A program made the position numbers and the translations under genes. Source: Spirodela intermedia (taxonomy: Eukaryota > Streptophyta > Magnoliopsida > Alismatales > Araceae). Taken from it: 64,000 bases of DNA. Below the pieces are notes generated by a model, which was not told where the DNA came from, did no database searches, and worked only from the letters and a program-made list of their open reading frames with translations. Positions 1 to 12,296 of this stretch are shown here, in pieces. The stretch spans positions 5,543,878 to 5,607,877 of the forward strand of contig LR746264.1 of NCBI GenBank assembly GCA_902729315.2, given 5' to 3'. Position 1 is the first letter of the stretch. Each line of letters starts with the position of its first letter.

Positions 1-125
1 CAATTTTTTTTATTAACTCTTGTTTTATTTTCTTCTTGTCGAAAAAAAAAAGGGAACAAACGGAAACGGCAAAATTTGGAGCACTATGAAGGAAGGTAAC
101 AATAATTAATTTTTAAAAAAAATTA

Positions 126-1240
126 TTGATTTTTGTGCATGGTCGAAGATCTTTGCATCCAAGGCTAGAAAGTCCTTTTATTATTTCATTCAAAATTAAA
201 AATCCAAAAGAAAAATTAATTTTGATGGATCTTGAAGGAAGTATAAGCCAAATTAAGAACAATTCAATGGCAATGAAAAATCATTATATCTTTGATTCAT
301 TTCAAAGAGCATCTAATATTGGAGTCTCATTAGCACCCATTGTTGAATTCAAATAAATCCAAGAATTTTTCAAATGCTCCCTAATTTTTATGAATTACTT
401 TTAGAAAAACCTCATTAGCATTTACAAAAATTATTAAGATGAAATTATTTCCTCATACACTTAGGGACAAAGCTAGTCATTGACTATCCACATTAGATAG
501 ACAATTAACTAGTTGGAAAGACATAGAAAATGACTTTTTTGAAAAAAATTATCCCTTTGGAAAAACTCAAAATATGAGAAAACATATATGAAGTTTTTCT
601 CAAAGATCAAGAGAAATTTTACATGAGATATGAGAAAAATTTAAAGATTTACTTAGAAAGTGTCTTCATCATGTTATACCTAAGTGACAACTCAATAGAA
701 TTTTTTATAATAGATTATTATAATATAAAAATATGGTTGATTATATATGTGGAAGAGTTTTTATGAAGAAAACCTCTGATGAGATTTACAATCTTTATGT
801 GAATTTAAGTGAAAATTCTAGAAATCAAACCTCTTTTGAATTATATGACAAAGATAAAAAGAGAAGGATTTATGAATTACATCATCAAAATAATTCTAAT
901 TTATGAAATGAGCTTAATCAAATTAATCAAATATTAGAAAAACTTGATTTACTTATTGACAATATTAGAAAGCCTCTTAACCCTCAATTTAATTCAAATA
1001 GTACTTATCCTATGTTGGTGAAAATGATTATTTTGAATTTAAATACTATAATTTAGATCAATCATTTCACCCTATGCAAGAACAAGTGCAAATGGCTCAC
1101 GATTTTAATAGAAATAGGGAGACTTTTTCAAATTCTTATAATCCTAATTGGAGAAATAATTTTTCGTGGAGAGACCTAAATAATGTTAAAAATCTAGAAG
1201 CACTTAGACCCAATTCAAACTTTGAATTTCGTCCAAAATA
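126..1240 (+). pseudogene. gag remnant of the Athila-type element
   Basis: The first 76 codons (126-356) are open. After that the gag frame continues only across stops and shifts. The capsid-like block around 590-1000 reads as an FSQRSREILHEIWEKF-like stretch followed by a YELHHQNN segment. At about 1130-1230 is the 'NSYNPNWRNNFSWRDLNN' tail typical of Athila gag. No intact zinc knuckle is visible. The family role is the virus-like particle; this copy cannot make a full protein. Confidence 0.6.
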
Positions 1241-1757
1241 AGAAAACAAATTTAAAAAAAATCAACCTTCTCAAACCCAACTTGATACAATAGTAATGAT
1301 ATAGCAAATGAGTCAAATGATGTAACAAACTATGAAATTTAGGGAATAAGAGAAAAGATGCAGTAGAAACAAATTATAGAGGCTCTTGAGAATAAGAGAG
1401 AAGAGGGACAACTACCTAGTCAGCCCATAGAAAATCCAAAGAACCACCAAATAATAAGATTTCAGCAAGGGGAGTCTAGTAACATAAATCTAGAAAAAAA
1501 CTAACAAAAAAAAATATTAAGATAGTGAATACATTAATAAGTGAGAAAATTTTACTTGATCCTTATCCCCAAAAATTAGAAGAAAAGGAAAACCTAGCAG
1601 TCCAAAACAAAATCAAATAGGAGTAGAATAGAATTTTATAAATTCTACTAATGAAATTTTGAAAGAGAGAACAACCATTCTATTTCCTAAAGCTCTAGAG
1701 CCTAGACAAAGAAAAAAAAATGAACACAATGAAGAAATAATTTTTTTTTTATAAGAT

Positions 1758-2270
1758 GTGCAAATTAGTCTTCCTTTACTCATTGTCATTGAATATATTC
1801 TTAAATATTCCAAAGTTTTGAAAGAAATATGTACACTGAAAAGAGCACATAGAGTAGAAAAATTATCTATGCATAGTAGTGCTTTATTATTAAATCAATT
1901 ACAATATAAATTGAGAGATACTGGTGTCCCTTTAATTTCGTGTGAGATTAGTGGATCTATTTTTCAAAATGTATTACTTGACACCGGTGCTAATATTAAT
2001 TTTTTACCTACATGTATTTGTGATAAATTTAATAATATTGATCTTAAACTTTTTACTATTATCTTACAATTTGTTGATAGATCTATAAAACATCCTAAAG
2101 GTATTATAAAAAATGTGATAGTGAAAATTAAAGGGTGTAAATTTCTAGTTGATTTTATAGTGCTAGAAATGGATTTTAATGGACAGTTTTATGATACATC
2201 AATCATCTTAGGGAGATCATTTTTACATACAACAAATATGAATATTAATTTTTCCACATATATTACATAA
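1758..2270 (+). pseudogene. Retropepsin-like aspartic protease domain of the gypsy element
   Basis: An open stretch of 170 codons contains 'LLDTGANINFLP', the DTG active-site motif of retroelement aspartic proteases, and a downstream 'IILGRSFLHTTN' block like the ILGRPFL motif that follows it in Athila polyproteins. Gag lies upstream and reverse transcriptase downstream. The domain itself looks intact, but it is isolated by stops on both sides. In the family it cuts the polyprotein. Confidence 0.75.
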
Positions 2271-2619
2271 ATTTCATGTGAAGATCAATTAGTAGAAATT
2301 AAATTTTTTGATGTATCAAATGATCTTAAGAAATCCCAAGTATATAATTATCATATCATAGATTTTCTAGATGATTTTGATGATCTAGATGTTACTAATG
2401 ACTGTGTGCTAGAAAAATTAGAGGAAATAGAGAATATAAATTTGAGAGAAAAGAAAGAGGAAGATCATTTGAATTTAGAGTTGAAACCTCTTCCCTCTAA
2501 TTTAAAATATATGTTTTTGAAAGAAAATAATTTATTTCTTGTTATTATTGTAGTTGATTTGAGTGATGAATAGGAAAAAGAATTATTAGATATACTTCAA
2601 AAAATAAGAAGACTATTAA

Positions 2620-3960
2620 CTAAAAAATGGATGATCTTAGGGGCATTGATATGAATGTATGCATGCATAGTATATATCTAGAGGAGGGGGCTAGAACTAG
2701 TAGGGAACCACAACGAAGATTAAATCCTAACATGATAGAAATTATAAAGTAGTTGACTGCTGATATTATTTATCCTATTTCAAATAGCAAATGGGTTAGT
2801 TCTACACAAGTGGTGTCAAAAAAATTAAGAATCACGATTATAAAAAACAAAAATGAGGATGAAATACAAACAAGATTAACTACTGATTGGAGGATTTGTA
2901 TTGATTATAGAAAATTAAATTCAGTTACTAGAAAATATCATTTTTCCCTGTCATTTATTGATCAAATTGTAGAAAAATTAGTTGAAAAAAACTTTTTTTA
3001 TTTTTTGGATGGATACTCTAGTTATAATCAAATTTATAGAAATCCTTTAGATCAAGAAGAAATCACTTTCAGTTGTCCATTTAGAACTTTTGCTTTTAAA
3101 CACTTGCCTTTTGGTCTGTGCAATGCTCCAGCCACATTTCAAAGGTGTATGTTGTCTATTTTTTCTGATATGAGTGGAAAATATATGTAAATTTTTATGG
3201 ACGATTTTTTTGTTTTTGGTGAATCATTTGATAAATGCTTAAATCATTTACAATATGTACTTGACAAATGTATTGAGAAAAAAATAATTTTGAGTTGGGA
3301 GAAATTACATTTTATGGTTAGAGAGGGAGTTGTGTTGAGTCATATTGGGAGTAAAATGGGTTTAGAGGTAGATAGAGCAAAAATTGATATTATATCTAAA
3401 ATGAAACCTCCAAATTTAGTAAAATAAATTAGATTTTTCTTGGGTCATGCAAGTTATTATAAAACAATTATTCAAGATTTTCTAAAAGTTTCAAAATTTC
3501 TCACCATGTTATTATCTAAAGATGTGCCTTTTAATTTTGATGAAAAATGTTTTGAGTCTTTTTGTGAAATGAAAAGATTACTTACTAAGGCACCTATTTT
3601 ACAAGCTCTTGATTGGTTCCTTCTTTTTGAAATAATGTGTGATGCATCGAATTATGTAGTGGGAGCTATTCTAGGGCAAATAAAAGAGTCAAAACCTATA
3701 GTAATTTCATATGCTAGTAAAACTATATTCAATGCTCAATTAAATTATACCATGACTGAAAAAGAGTTATTAGTTGTAATATTTTTGTTAGAAAAAATTA
3801 GATCATATATTTTGGGAGCTAAAATTATTATTTATACTGATCATGCAGCCTTAAAATATTTGTTAAATAAGAAAGATGTAAAACTATGTTTATTAAGATG
3901 AATTTTATTGTTGTAAAAATTTGACTTAGAAATAAAAGATAAAAAAAGTTTTGAGAATGT
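2620..3960 (+). pseudogene. Reverse transcriptase and RNase H of the gypsy element (broken)
   Basis: The RT lead-in (an 'EEGARTSREPQRRLNP' block at about 2670-2740) is followed by 'CIDYRKLNSVT', 'FRTFAFKHLPFGLCNAPATF' and the catalytic 'FMDDFFVFG' at about 3194. RNase H follows at 3440-3901 with 'MCDASNYVVGAILGQ', a 'TEKELLVV' block and 'YTDHAALKYLL'. Stops interrupt the frame before the RT core, just before FMDD, between RT and RNase H, and within RNase H. These are core Ty3/gypsy replication domains; this copy is inactive. Confidence 0.8.
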
Positions 3961-4179
3961 TGTTGTTAATTATCTTTTTAGATTGAGTGATATAGGAATA
4001 AATGCAGCACCTTTACAAGACATATTTTCAGATGAACAATTTATGGCAACTCAACATCAACCATCACTATGGTATGCACATATTGTTAATTTTTTGGTTT
4101 CTAGAAAAATTCTAAAATAGTGGGATAAGAATAGAAAATATCATTTTTTTTTCAAAGATTAGAAATTATTTTTTTCATG

Positions 4180-5330
4180 ATCTTGATTTATATTACTTGG
4201 GCAATGAACAAATTTTAAGGAGATGTGTTCTTGAAGAAGAATATCAGACTATTCTTAACATGTGTCATTCATCTAATTGTGGAGGACATTTCTTTGGACA
4301 AAAAATAGCTGTAAAAAATTATAAGTGTGGTTTTTATTGACCTATAATCATCAAAGATTCTATAGAATTTAGTAGAACATATATTTCATGTCAATCTATA
4401 GGTAACATGAGTAAAAAAGATGAAATGCCCATGATTAACATGTTTGTAGTTGAAAGTTTTAGTGTATGGGGAATAGATTTCATGGGTCCCTTCTCATCAA
4501 CTGAAAAATATAAATATATTTTACTTGTTGTTGATTATGTGTGTAAGTGGGTGAAAGCTATTTTTACTAGAACTAATGATCATAAAATCGTGATGAAATT
4601 TATGCAGAAAAATATTTTTTTGAGATTTAGATGTCCTAAAGTGATTATTAGTGATGAAGGAACATATTTTACAAATAACTATTTTAGGAAATTGTTGAAA
4701 AAAGATGGAGTACACTATATGGAGTAGCCACTTCATATCATCCCCAAATAAATGGGCAAGTTGAAATAGTAAATAAGGAAATTCAGAGAATTTTGAGAAA
4801 ATAGTTAGACCAAATAAGAAAGATTGGCCCACGAAATTATAAGATGTATTATGGGCTTATAGAATAGCTTATAAACATTCTATAGGTATGTCCCCATTTT
4901 GTCTCATTTTTGGAAAGCCATGTCATCTTCTTGTGAAAATAGAGCATAAAGTATTATGGGCTATAAAAAATTTATATATGGATGAAAAATCAACTGATGG
5001 GCATAGAAATTTTCAACTACATGAACTAAAGGAGTTGAGGAATGAAGCTTATGAAAATCATAGAATATAAAAAGAAAAACTAAAATCTTTCATGATAAAT
5101 ACATTAGCAAAAAAAAAGTTGACATTGTACAGAAAGTGTGGTTATATGATTTTAGGCTGAAATTGTTCTTAGGAAAATTAAAATCAAAATAGTTAGGGCT
5201 TTATGTGGTGGAAGAGACATGATCATGAGGCTGTAATGATTAAAGATTCTAAAAGTGATCATAACTTTAAGGTAAATAGACATCGGCTTAAACATTACAT
5301 AGAATATGAATACCTTGCAGAAAAATAAAT
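4180..5330 (+). pseudogene. Integrase remnant of the gypsy element
   Basis: An HHCC-type zinc region ('NMCHSSNCGGHFFGQK' then 'TYISCQSIGN') runs from about 4250 to 4400. The catalytic core follows, with 'WGIDFMGPF' (first Asp) and 'KVIISDEGTYF' (second Asp) in the open block 4407-4727. The C-terminal part (4888-5070, then broken) includes 'MSPFCLIFGKPCHLL', like the usual integrase 'PYRLVFGKACHLPVE' region. Stops split it into at least three pieces. Confidence 0.75.
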
Positions 5331-5683
5331 TTTATTATTAAAATAAATTAAAGAGTAAGATTAATATGTCCAACTAGAGACATTAAATTCAACATCATAA
5401 GAGGCAACCTATGGTTTTTATTTCATTCTATTTTTTTTAAGCTCTATTTTTCTTAGAATTTCATAGTACTTGTTTCTATATTTATTTATTTATTAAAAAA
5501 GTGCAGGAGGAGGAGTGTAAGATGAAGTGGAAAATTAAAAATAAGGTCGAGGTGGTCTTTCTAAGCTTTATCATTTATGATGACATTTTTAATGCTTAAC
5601 TTTGCATATATGCATGATTCACTTGAAAACTATATTTTATACATATTCTATTCTGATTTTTCTGTGTCACTAAGGAAAATGTC

Positions 5684-5702
5684 ATTTTTAAGTTGGGGGG
5701 TA
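5684..5702 (+). other. Polypurine tract of the gypsy element
   Basis: The sequence 'AAGTTGGGGGG' follows the integrase and non-coding tail. Athila-type elements place a 'TTAAGTTTGGGGG'-like tract directly before the 3' LTR. This is the plus-strand priming site in the family and fixes the approximate left edge of the 3' LTR. Confidence 0.6.
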
Positions 5703-7790
5703 AAGTATTCATTCTTAATTTATGATGTAGGATGATTAAGAACATGTATTTATATTTTTTTTTCATGCTCACTTAAAAAAACAACTTAAAAAAAAATATC
5801 AAAAAAATTATAGTATCTATTTTCTAGTTTTTTTGTCATGAACAATAGATTGTCAAAAATAGTAGAGAAAAAATAGCCTGAAATTTAAAATTCTAGAGAC
5901 CCTTTCCTCAAATTTAAAAATAGCCTGAAATTAAAAATAGCCTAGACATATATTGCTGAAATTCGAAATTACAATTATAATAAATTATGAAAAATAGTTT
6001 TTAGTTAGTTAATATAAAATTTTGGATAATTATATGATTTTATGTGAATTTATATAATCTTACTTTGGAGATAAATGAAGAGAAATAAAATAAATTAAAA
6101 AGATAGAAAAAGGAGGACACATTGGCTAGCTGAGGCCATACAAGTGGGTCAGAAACATAATTAGGTAAAGCCACAAGTAGTAGACTTGAGCAACTAAGGA
6201 CTAGTGGGGGACACACATGTGTCACTCCCCTTCCATGTGACCAATGGCTAATTAGGTAGGAGACAAAGAGTGATCATACACATGTGAGGGAAAGACTTAT
6301 TGATGATAAAATCTTATATTACTATATATCCATCTCTAAACTCATAAAATAACCGATGTGAGACTAAATCAGTATCATAACTTTTTGAAGGTTTTCTCAT
6401 AACTAAGATATCTCTTATTTATAAGAATGAGATACTATTATGACATCACTTTATAAAGGTATCCACATATTTATTTCACTCTTACTCATATAGACAAGTG
6501 ACCGACGAGGGTTTGAATCTCACTAAAGTCAAAACTCATATTTTTATCTGATTAATCGTGATTTTTCTGTAAGTTTCTAGTGAATGATTAGATTGCCACA
6601 ATCAATGTGATATGTAAAATATTATTATTAAAATTATTAAAGAATTATAGATAAAAAGATTGTGAATCAATCGAGTAAATCATTTCTAATTAATCAATGA
6701 ATAAATCGTTGTTGAGAAGAGCACGATCCATCAAGAGATGAGTCACCACTTCTTGAAAGCATATCAAATATGACGAAAAGCCTCAATCTTGCTATGTGAA
6801 TATGAGGATAAAGTTCCCTAAGATATGCCTCACCTCTATCGAGCTTATCTCTGTCGGGTGACAACCACCAAAGATCCATTGTATATCACATAAGGACCCC
6901 CTTAAGTGGGTAAGTTGTCATTGGATCTTAAAAGACTCCAAAGTTATGTGTGTTTGTGCTGCTAACTCAACAACCTTTCAAAGAAATACAATTGGGCCAA
7001 AGTAATACCAAGATGGGTGACCTTGTGAGAAGGTGTCAAGCTCAAGAAGACCTTAAGGAGAAAAAAAAGTAAAAAAAAAAGTGATGATGTGTCTCAAAGA
7101 GAAAATCAGAACTTTATCCTACTCATTCATCTATAGTGATTTACAAGTCACCAACTGAGTTAAAGGTTGTTTCTCTATCATGTCCTAAGATAACCTAGGT
7201 GGCAAGTGGAGACAGAATAAGGTTAAGGCATAAGGTGTTAAGAGCTAAAATCTACTTTTGAATGATGTTGTTTTATGTGAAGAAGTGTATATTGACTTAG
7301 GCACGCAGGACTAAGAGTCAAGACTTGCTCATGAGGGGTGAGAGTTGAGCCCATAAAGTCAGCTATATTTCCAAAAAAAGAGTGAAATTTGATCGAAGGA
7401 TCCTTCGGTACTAGCCATAGCCTAAGTGTAAACTAATATAAAAATATCTATGTCCATCATAGTTAAGAGTGAAAGAGAGAGGCTAGAGTGACCTCGTGAC
7501 GAAAATAAGAGACTTAGGTAAATTTACATATATATTTCATAGACTATGTTAGAACATGTGCCGACACATACACACAAGTAGAACACTAAAATATAACAGA
7601 AAAAATAAGATACCAATTCACCTCCTTCTCTTGGTATTTTACTTAGTCACATCAAACCTAATATGTCTCTTTTCTTAATCTCATCATATTCATCCAAAGA
7701 AATATTTAAAGATAAAAAAATTAAGATACCATTAATATCTTAATGATCTATTCATCCCCTCTTTTGAAATTTATGTCTAATTGGGGACCC
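5703..7790 (+). repeat. Probable 3' LTR of the gypsy element (right end uncertain)
   Basis: This non-coding AT-rich stretch follows the polypurine tract and holds no open frame longer than about 60 codons. LTR identity is inferred from position only. There is no second copy in the window to align, and no clear CA terminus plus target duplication was found. The right boundary is an estimate. Confidence 0.35.
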
Positions 7791-9484
7791 AACACTATGT
7801 CTTTACAACCCCTTTTCACCAAATTACAATTCAATTTTTCTCAACTCTCCTCTTATTTCTTGACATTTTAAAAATACACAAGTTATGTTATATCATGTAA
7901 ATCATGAACTCATTAAAAAATAATTATTCTATAATTATGATGTGAATCATCATTCATCTAGAAGCATAATTATGTACATTACTTTAGAGATTCAAAAATG
8001 TTCACACCTTCACTTAACTATGAACTCTTTCCATGCATTTTATTCATAATTGAAGTTTCAATAATTTTTTCATAAATTGATTTTGGTTTTTCATGATCCA
8101 TTTGTGCTATTTTGAGTTATTTACCCTGATCATTATGTGCATATGTGATATTACAATAATTTGAACCCAACTAAATTGTTCTATTGTTATTTATTTCATT
8201 ATGATAAGAGCAGACTTTCTAATGATGTACATGCAATGTTAGAGTTGTTATAATCTTGGTTTTGTTGACAAAAAGATTTTAAAGCTTGATTGATATAAAT
8301 CAAATGATCCCTTAAAAGCTTGAATAATCATGGATTCAATACTTTAATCATTAAACCTTCAAAATCTAATTTGGTTTACATATTAGTAGTTTTAATCTGT
8401 AAAGTTATCATGTCTAGTTTGAAATGTACATTTCACACCAATGCAAATATTGATTTTGATATAAAATTCAGAATCCAATAGTCATGGCTTAAATGCTTTA
8501 GTCGGAAGCAATTTAATAAATTCAACTAGAATGCTTTGTGAACAACACACCAATTAAAATGTTGATTCTAAAATAGAATTTATAAAATATTTATCAATCT
8601 CTAATTAAATATCATAATAAGCAATAGTAGTTTTTTGAATTTGATTGAAATGTTTCATTGATGAACTTTAGAAGTCTAATTTATTGTCAAAATGGTATTT
8701 CTTTTAAATAGTCAACAAAAACATGAATTATGATCAAACCACTACAAGCTAAGTATTGAATTTATCAAAAAAAAATTAATTAGATAGTTTTTTTTACTAA
8801 ATTGATCATCACCGTGCTAGTAAATCAATATTTGAAAGTTGAATTTAGAAATGGTGTCATACTTCAAAGAGTAAGACAAAGTTAGACACTTGATCATTCA
8901 AATAACTTTTAGACCTGAATTTCCATCATGGGTAGCTATAACTTGAGTACTTGAAATCAAATATTAGAAATTATTTATTAATATTTTCAATTTCATAAAA
9001 AACCTAAATCTTCTAATCTCGAGTCAGATTATATATTCCAATCATGTACTCAATGATCTAAATAGACTTAGCAAAGTATGTTCTAATTTTGGTGCACACT
9101 ATTTGGAAAGAGGCCATTGAAATTAGATGGCTTAGTTTTGAAGATTACAACCAACACAAGTAGGAATAATTGTTTAATGATAATCAAGATTAAGCCTATC
9201 CACCTCCTACCCTTTAAACTACATTAGGCATCCCAACGTCCTTCAAGGGTTGCATTCAAGGTGGTCATTGTTCACAAATTATTTTCTTGATTTGCTCAAA
9301 TTGATTTGTTACTACATTTTTTTTGTATGTCATTCATGATAACAATATAAAATAGTAATCTACATTATTGAGTTTCTTCACAACTATTTACTCCTCGTTA
9401 ATAACTTAACATCTGATAAAAAAGGTAGTTCTTATAAAAAGTAGGGTGCCCCATCTGATAAAAAGTATTTTTAATTTGTAACAT
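7791..9484. other. AT-rich spacer, no gene seen
   Basis: I found no coding frame, RNA gene or clear repeat structure here. It may be old repeat sequence belonging to the neighbouring retroelement. Confidence 0.5.
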
Positions 9485-9750
9485 AAACCTCCAGCCGGGA
9501 TTTGCCCCAACTACGCCGCTTCAGGACAACGTTAGCTGCCAGTCGTTTGGAATACTAGCCCCTGGACGTCGGCTTCGCCATGGCCGGGCCGCTTCGAGGG
9601 ATCATGGCGTTAAACGTCTCCATCAACATAGAAGTAGTTAGACCGCTGAGGACCACCCCCACAAGACCGGCGGGGAGGCTCTACGGATCACCCTCCCGTA
9701 TTAAACCACCATTCCGCCTTTCTCAATCTCATGGTTGGGCTTCGTAATTC
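9485..9750. other. GC-rich island of unknown origin
   Basis: Base composition switches abruptly from AT-rich to GC-rich at about 9490. A 55-codon open frame on the plus strand (ATG 9580, stop 9745-9747) and a partly open minus-strand reading both cross it. I do not recognise either product. It could be the 5' flank of the DMP relic just downstream or a separate inserted fragment. Confidence 0.3.
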
Positions 9751-9858
9751 GCCTATTCTAAACGACAAATCATCTTCCTTCCGAACCCAACTGGAAGGAG
9801 AACTCATCTCTCTCGCTCTCCCTCTCTCTCTTTCTGTTTCTTGGATCCATGTACGTAT

Positions 9859-10430
9859 ATGGCAGGCTCGGAAGAAGAAGCGGGATCAGCCCGAAGCCCG
9901 TTCAGAGGAGCTAGAGCCAAGAAGATCAGTGGGTCGGCGCCGCTGGGGTTGACCGACGGGTCTCTGTCCTCGGCCTCCAACCTGGCGAAGCTTCTCCCCA
10001 TCGACACCGTCCTCACCTTCCAGTCCCTCCTGCCCTTCTTCTCCAACTGCGTCGTCTGAAACACGTCCAGCTAGTACGTCATCGCCTTCTGATCCCTCTC
10101 CGGGTTCTTCCTTCTATTTCACCGACAGCGTCGCCCTCAAGGGGAGGGTCTACTAACATGGCATTGCCGCCCCAAGCGTCGGAGTCCAGTGTTCAAGAAA
10201 GGAGCTTCAGGTACGGCTGGTGCACTACCTCCACCTCTTCCTGTCTGAGCTGGTGTTCTCGACGGTGGTCTTCGGCGACCGGATTGTCCAGTGCTGCTTC
10301 TCCGGCGCCGGTACTAACGCCATGGAGCTGTTCACCACTGGAGCATGGCGTTCACCACCTTCCCCACTACTCGCAGGGGGATCGGATCGGCAGTGATAGC
10401 CAATATAGAGGAAGAATTAATCTAAGATGA
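9859..10430 (+). pseudogene. DMP (DUF679 domain membrane protein) pseudogene
   Basis: From ATG 9859 an open frame of 66 codons contains 'NLAKLLPIDTVLTFQSLLPFFSN', which matches the first membrane segment of DMP proteins ('LANLLPTGTVLAFQLLSPIFTN' type). After a stop at 10057, family motifs continue in changing frames: 'FTDSVALKGRVY' then a stop and 'HGIAAPS' at 10118-10180, 'VHYLHLFLSELVFSTVVFGD' at about 10220-10280, and 'TTFPTTRRGIGSAV' near 10350-10395. The order and spacing match the whole roughly 200-residue, four-helix family. At least three stops and two frameshifts break it. DMPs are small endomembrane proteins, some acting in sperm-egg fusion. It lies convergent with the EEP gene. The pseudogene status is seen directly; the family call rests on motif memory. 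Confidence 0.75.
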
Positions 10431-12296
10431 AGAATTATCTGATCCAGGATGGGTTGCATCTTTCTGATTCAATCTGAATCCGCGCTGAGTAAAAAAATAT
10501 CCCGGCCGATTTTGGCCTAAAAATATCCAGTCCATCTGTTTTTGGACAAATCTTCTTACATTTATTCGCGTAATGTCTACATGCAGACTTTGTTGTTCCC
10601 AGTTTGCTCATATGATCAACTAGATTAAGGTCTGTTCCAACCGATTTTTATGGATATATTTACATATGTCCATATGAGCATGCATGCATGCATATAAGTA
10701 TAAATAAATATATTAAATGACTGATCCAAGAGGAATAATAAGATTCTGATTACACAACAGATTTTGGGCACACAAAAAATACGCCTGCAATAAAACTGAT
10801 TCCATGAATATATATAATTACATAATTATAGAAATATTACTTCTGAAGGGGTCTTAAATTGATTTTTTTTAGAGAATATAATCCAAAACTTGCTAGTCCA
10901 ACGTATTTCAGGCATAGCATATACATATATATATATATGTGGATATCCTGGTGTGGGGGTAGAATTTGGATTGAGATCGGTCGACTCCGCATGCCCTTGT
11001 GTCAACGAACCGGGCCCAAACCTCGGCAATTCGTCTAAAGCCCACCTCGATCTGGTCTGGCCCGCCAAGAGGGAGAGAGGTCCCCGCGAGGAATCACCGC
11101 GGCCCAATGGGCGGTAATAACAAGCATCCTGGACCACATGGGATTGGGTGGTCCCGGCCCAACGGGCCCGCTTAATGGCCTCTGTCTATTATTCAGTCGT
11201 TTTTCTCACCTCTCGCTTTCTTTCGCTGTCTCAGAGGTTTTCCCGCCGCCGAATTACAGTCGCCGACGGTGGGAGGGCGCAGTGCTGTCTTGTAGAGAGG
11301 CCATCGCTGTCTCAGAGCTTCCCCTTATCGATCCCCTCGCAGAGTCCGGCGACGAGCAGAGGCTGCTTGAGATACCCCCGTGGTTAGTGAGCAGGAACAC
11401 CAAGGGATCCGCTGGTCATGATAAACAAGAAAATTCCCCCAAACCCTTGCTGAAGGAAAGAGAGATCGTCAGTCGACGAATCAGATCCTGTCGATCTACT
11501 TTACTGAAGATTCGTGACGGTGAAGAATAGAAGGAAAATTATCACTGCGTCATCTTCCCCGGCAGATTTGGTCTTCTTTATTACTCTCAGCGTTTGTCAC
11601 TTCGCCAGGTGTTTCGGAAAAGTCCGCCGTCGATCCGAGCGCGAATGACGGCCAGAAGTCCCCCATTCCCATGTGCTCTGCAAAGTACGATCTACCCATA
11701 GATCGCGAATGATCGCTGCACAGGGAACCTGGGGATTATTGAAGATGATCGTTATAGTTGAATTTCTGAATTTCTCCTTTTCAGGTCTGCTGGTAGAGTC
11801 ACCGAGCGAGGTAGATTCCCTAGCATGGATCTACGTATTCACCTTCAGTCACGGTTTTTTTTATTTGTCATCTCATTCATCATTATCATCGTCGTTTAAA
11901 TCCGACAGATATTCCGATACCTTCTCCTCAAATCCTACGCCATTTTCGTCGTTTTGGCATTCAAATCTGCGTCCAGCACGTTCTTCCCCGATTGCTTCCC
12001 CACGCCTGTGGATCCGCCCCGCATAGTCCCCGCCGTGATCAGAGACCATTCGAGATCCAAACCAGGAGAATTCCATGACAGGTAGAAAAACTTCACAGAT
12101 CAATGATGCAGAGATCATTCGACAAGAGAGAGGGATGTATTCCTGACCCATTCCCTTCATTTTTTTAGAAGAAAAAAGAATCACAAATGAGGACGGAAAG
12201 TAGGCGGGGTTTGTCTGTTTTCACGGCTCTGTACCTCGTTTTAACGGCAGTATATTATGTATACACAGGGAGGATGGAGGAAGGAGATCTCTACGG
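10431..12296. other. Intergenic region between DMP relic and EEP gene
   Basis: The left part (10431-10970) is AT-rich with short ATGC and AT repeats and shows no gene. The right part (10980-12060) is GC-rich and unexplained. It contains site II motifs and a 130-codon plus-strand open frame at 11138-11530 that I cannot assign. The stretch next to 12297 should hold the 3' UTR of the minus-strand EEP gene. Confidence 0.4.
11011..11170 (+). promoter_or_regulatory. Cluster of site II (GGCCCA/TGGGCC) motifs
   Basis: GGGCCCAAA lies at 11012-11020, GGCCCAATGGGC at 11101-11112 and CGGCCCAACGGGCCCG at 11155-11170. Such TCP-binding site II motifs cluster in promoters of plant housekeeping genes. A CT-rich leader-like stretch follows at about 11195-11240. 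No recognisable gene begins downstream, so this may be a promoter relic or serve a non-coding transcript. Confidence 0.35.

Larger units (their letters stand above)
1..7800 (+). mobile_element. Degenerate Athila-type Ty3/gypsy LTR retrotransposon, cut by left window edge
   Basis: Domains appear in the order gag, aspartic protease, reverse transcriptase, RNase H, integrase, which is the Ty3/gypsy order. The gag signature (a capsid block followed by a 'YNPNWRN..FSWRD' type tail) and the RT lead-in are like plant Athila elements. All domains carry in-frame stops and frameshifts, so the copy is dead. A purine-rich tract near 5690 marks the start of the 3' LTR. The 5' LTR and primer site are not seen and presumably lie left of position 1. 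The right end is set only roughly, because no partner LTR or target duplication is available. The DNA is very AT-rich compared with the genes downstream. Confidence 0.75.
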
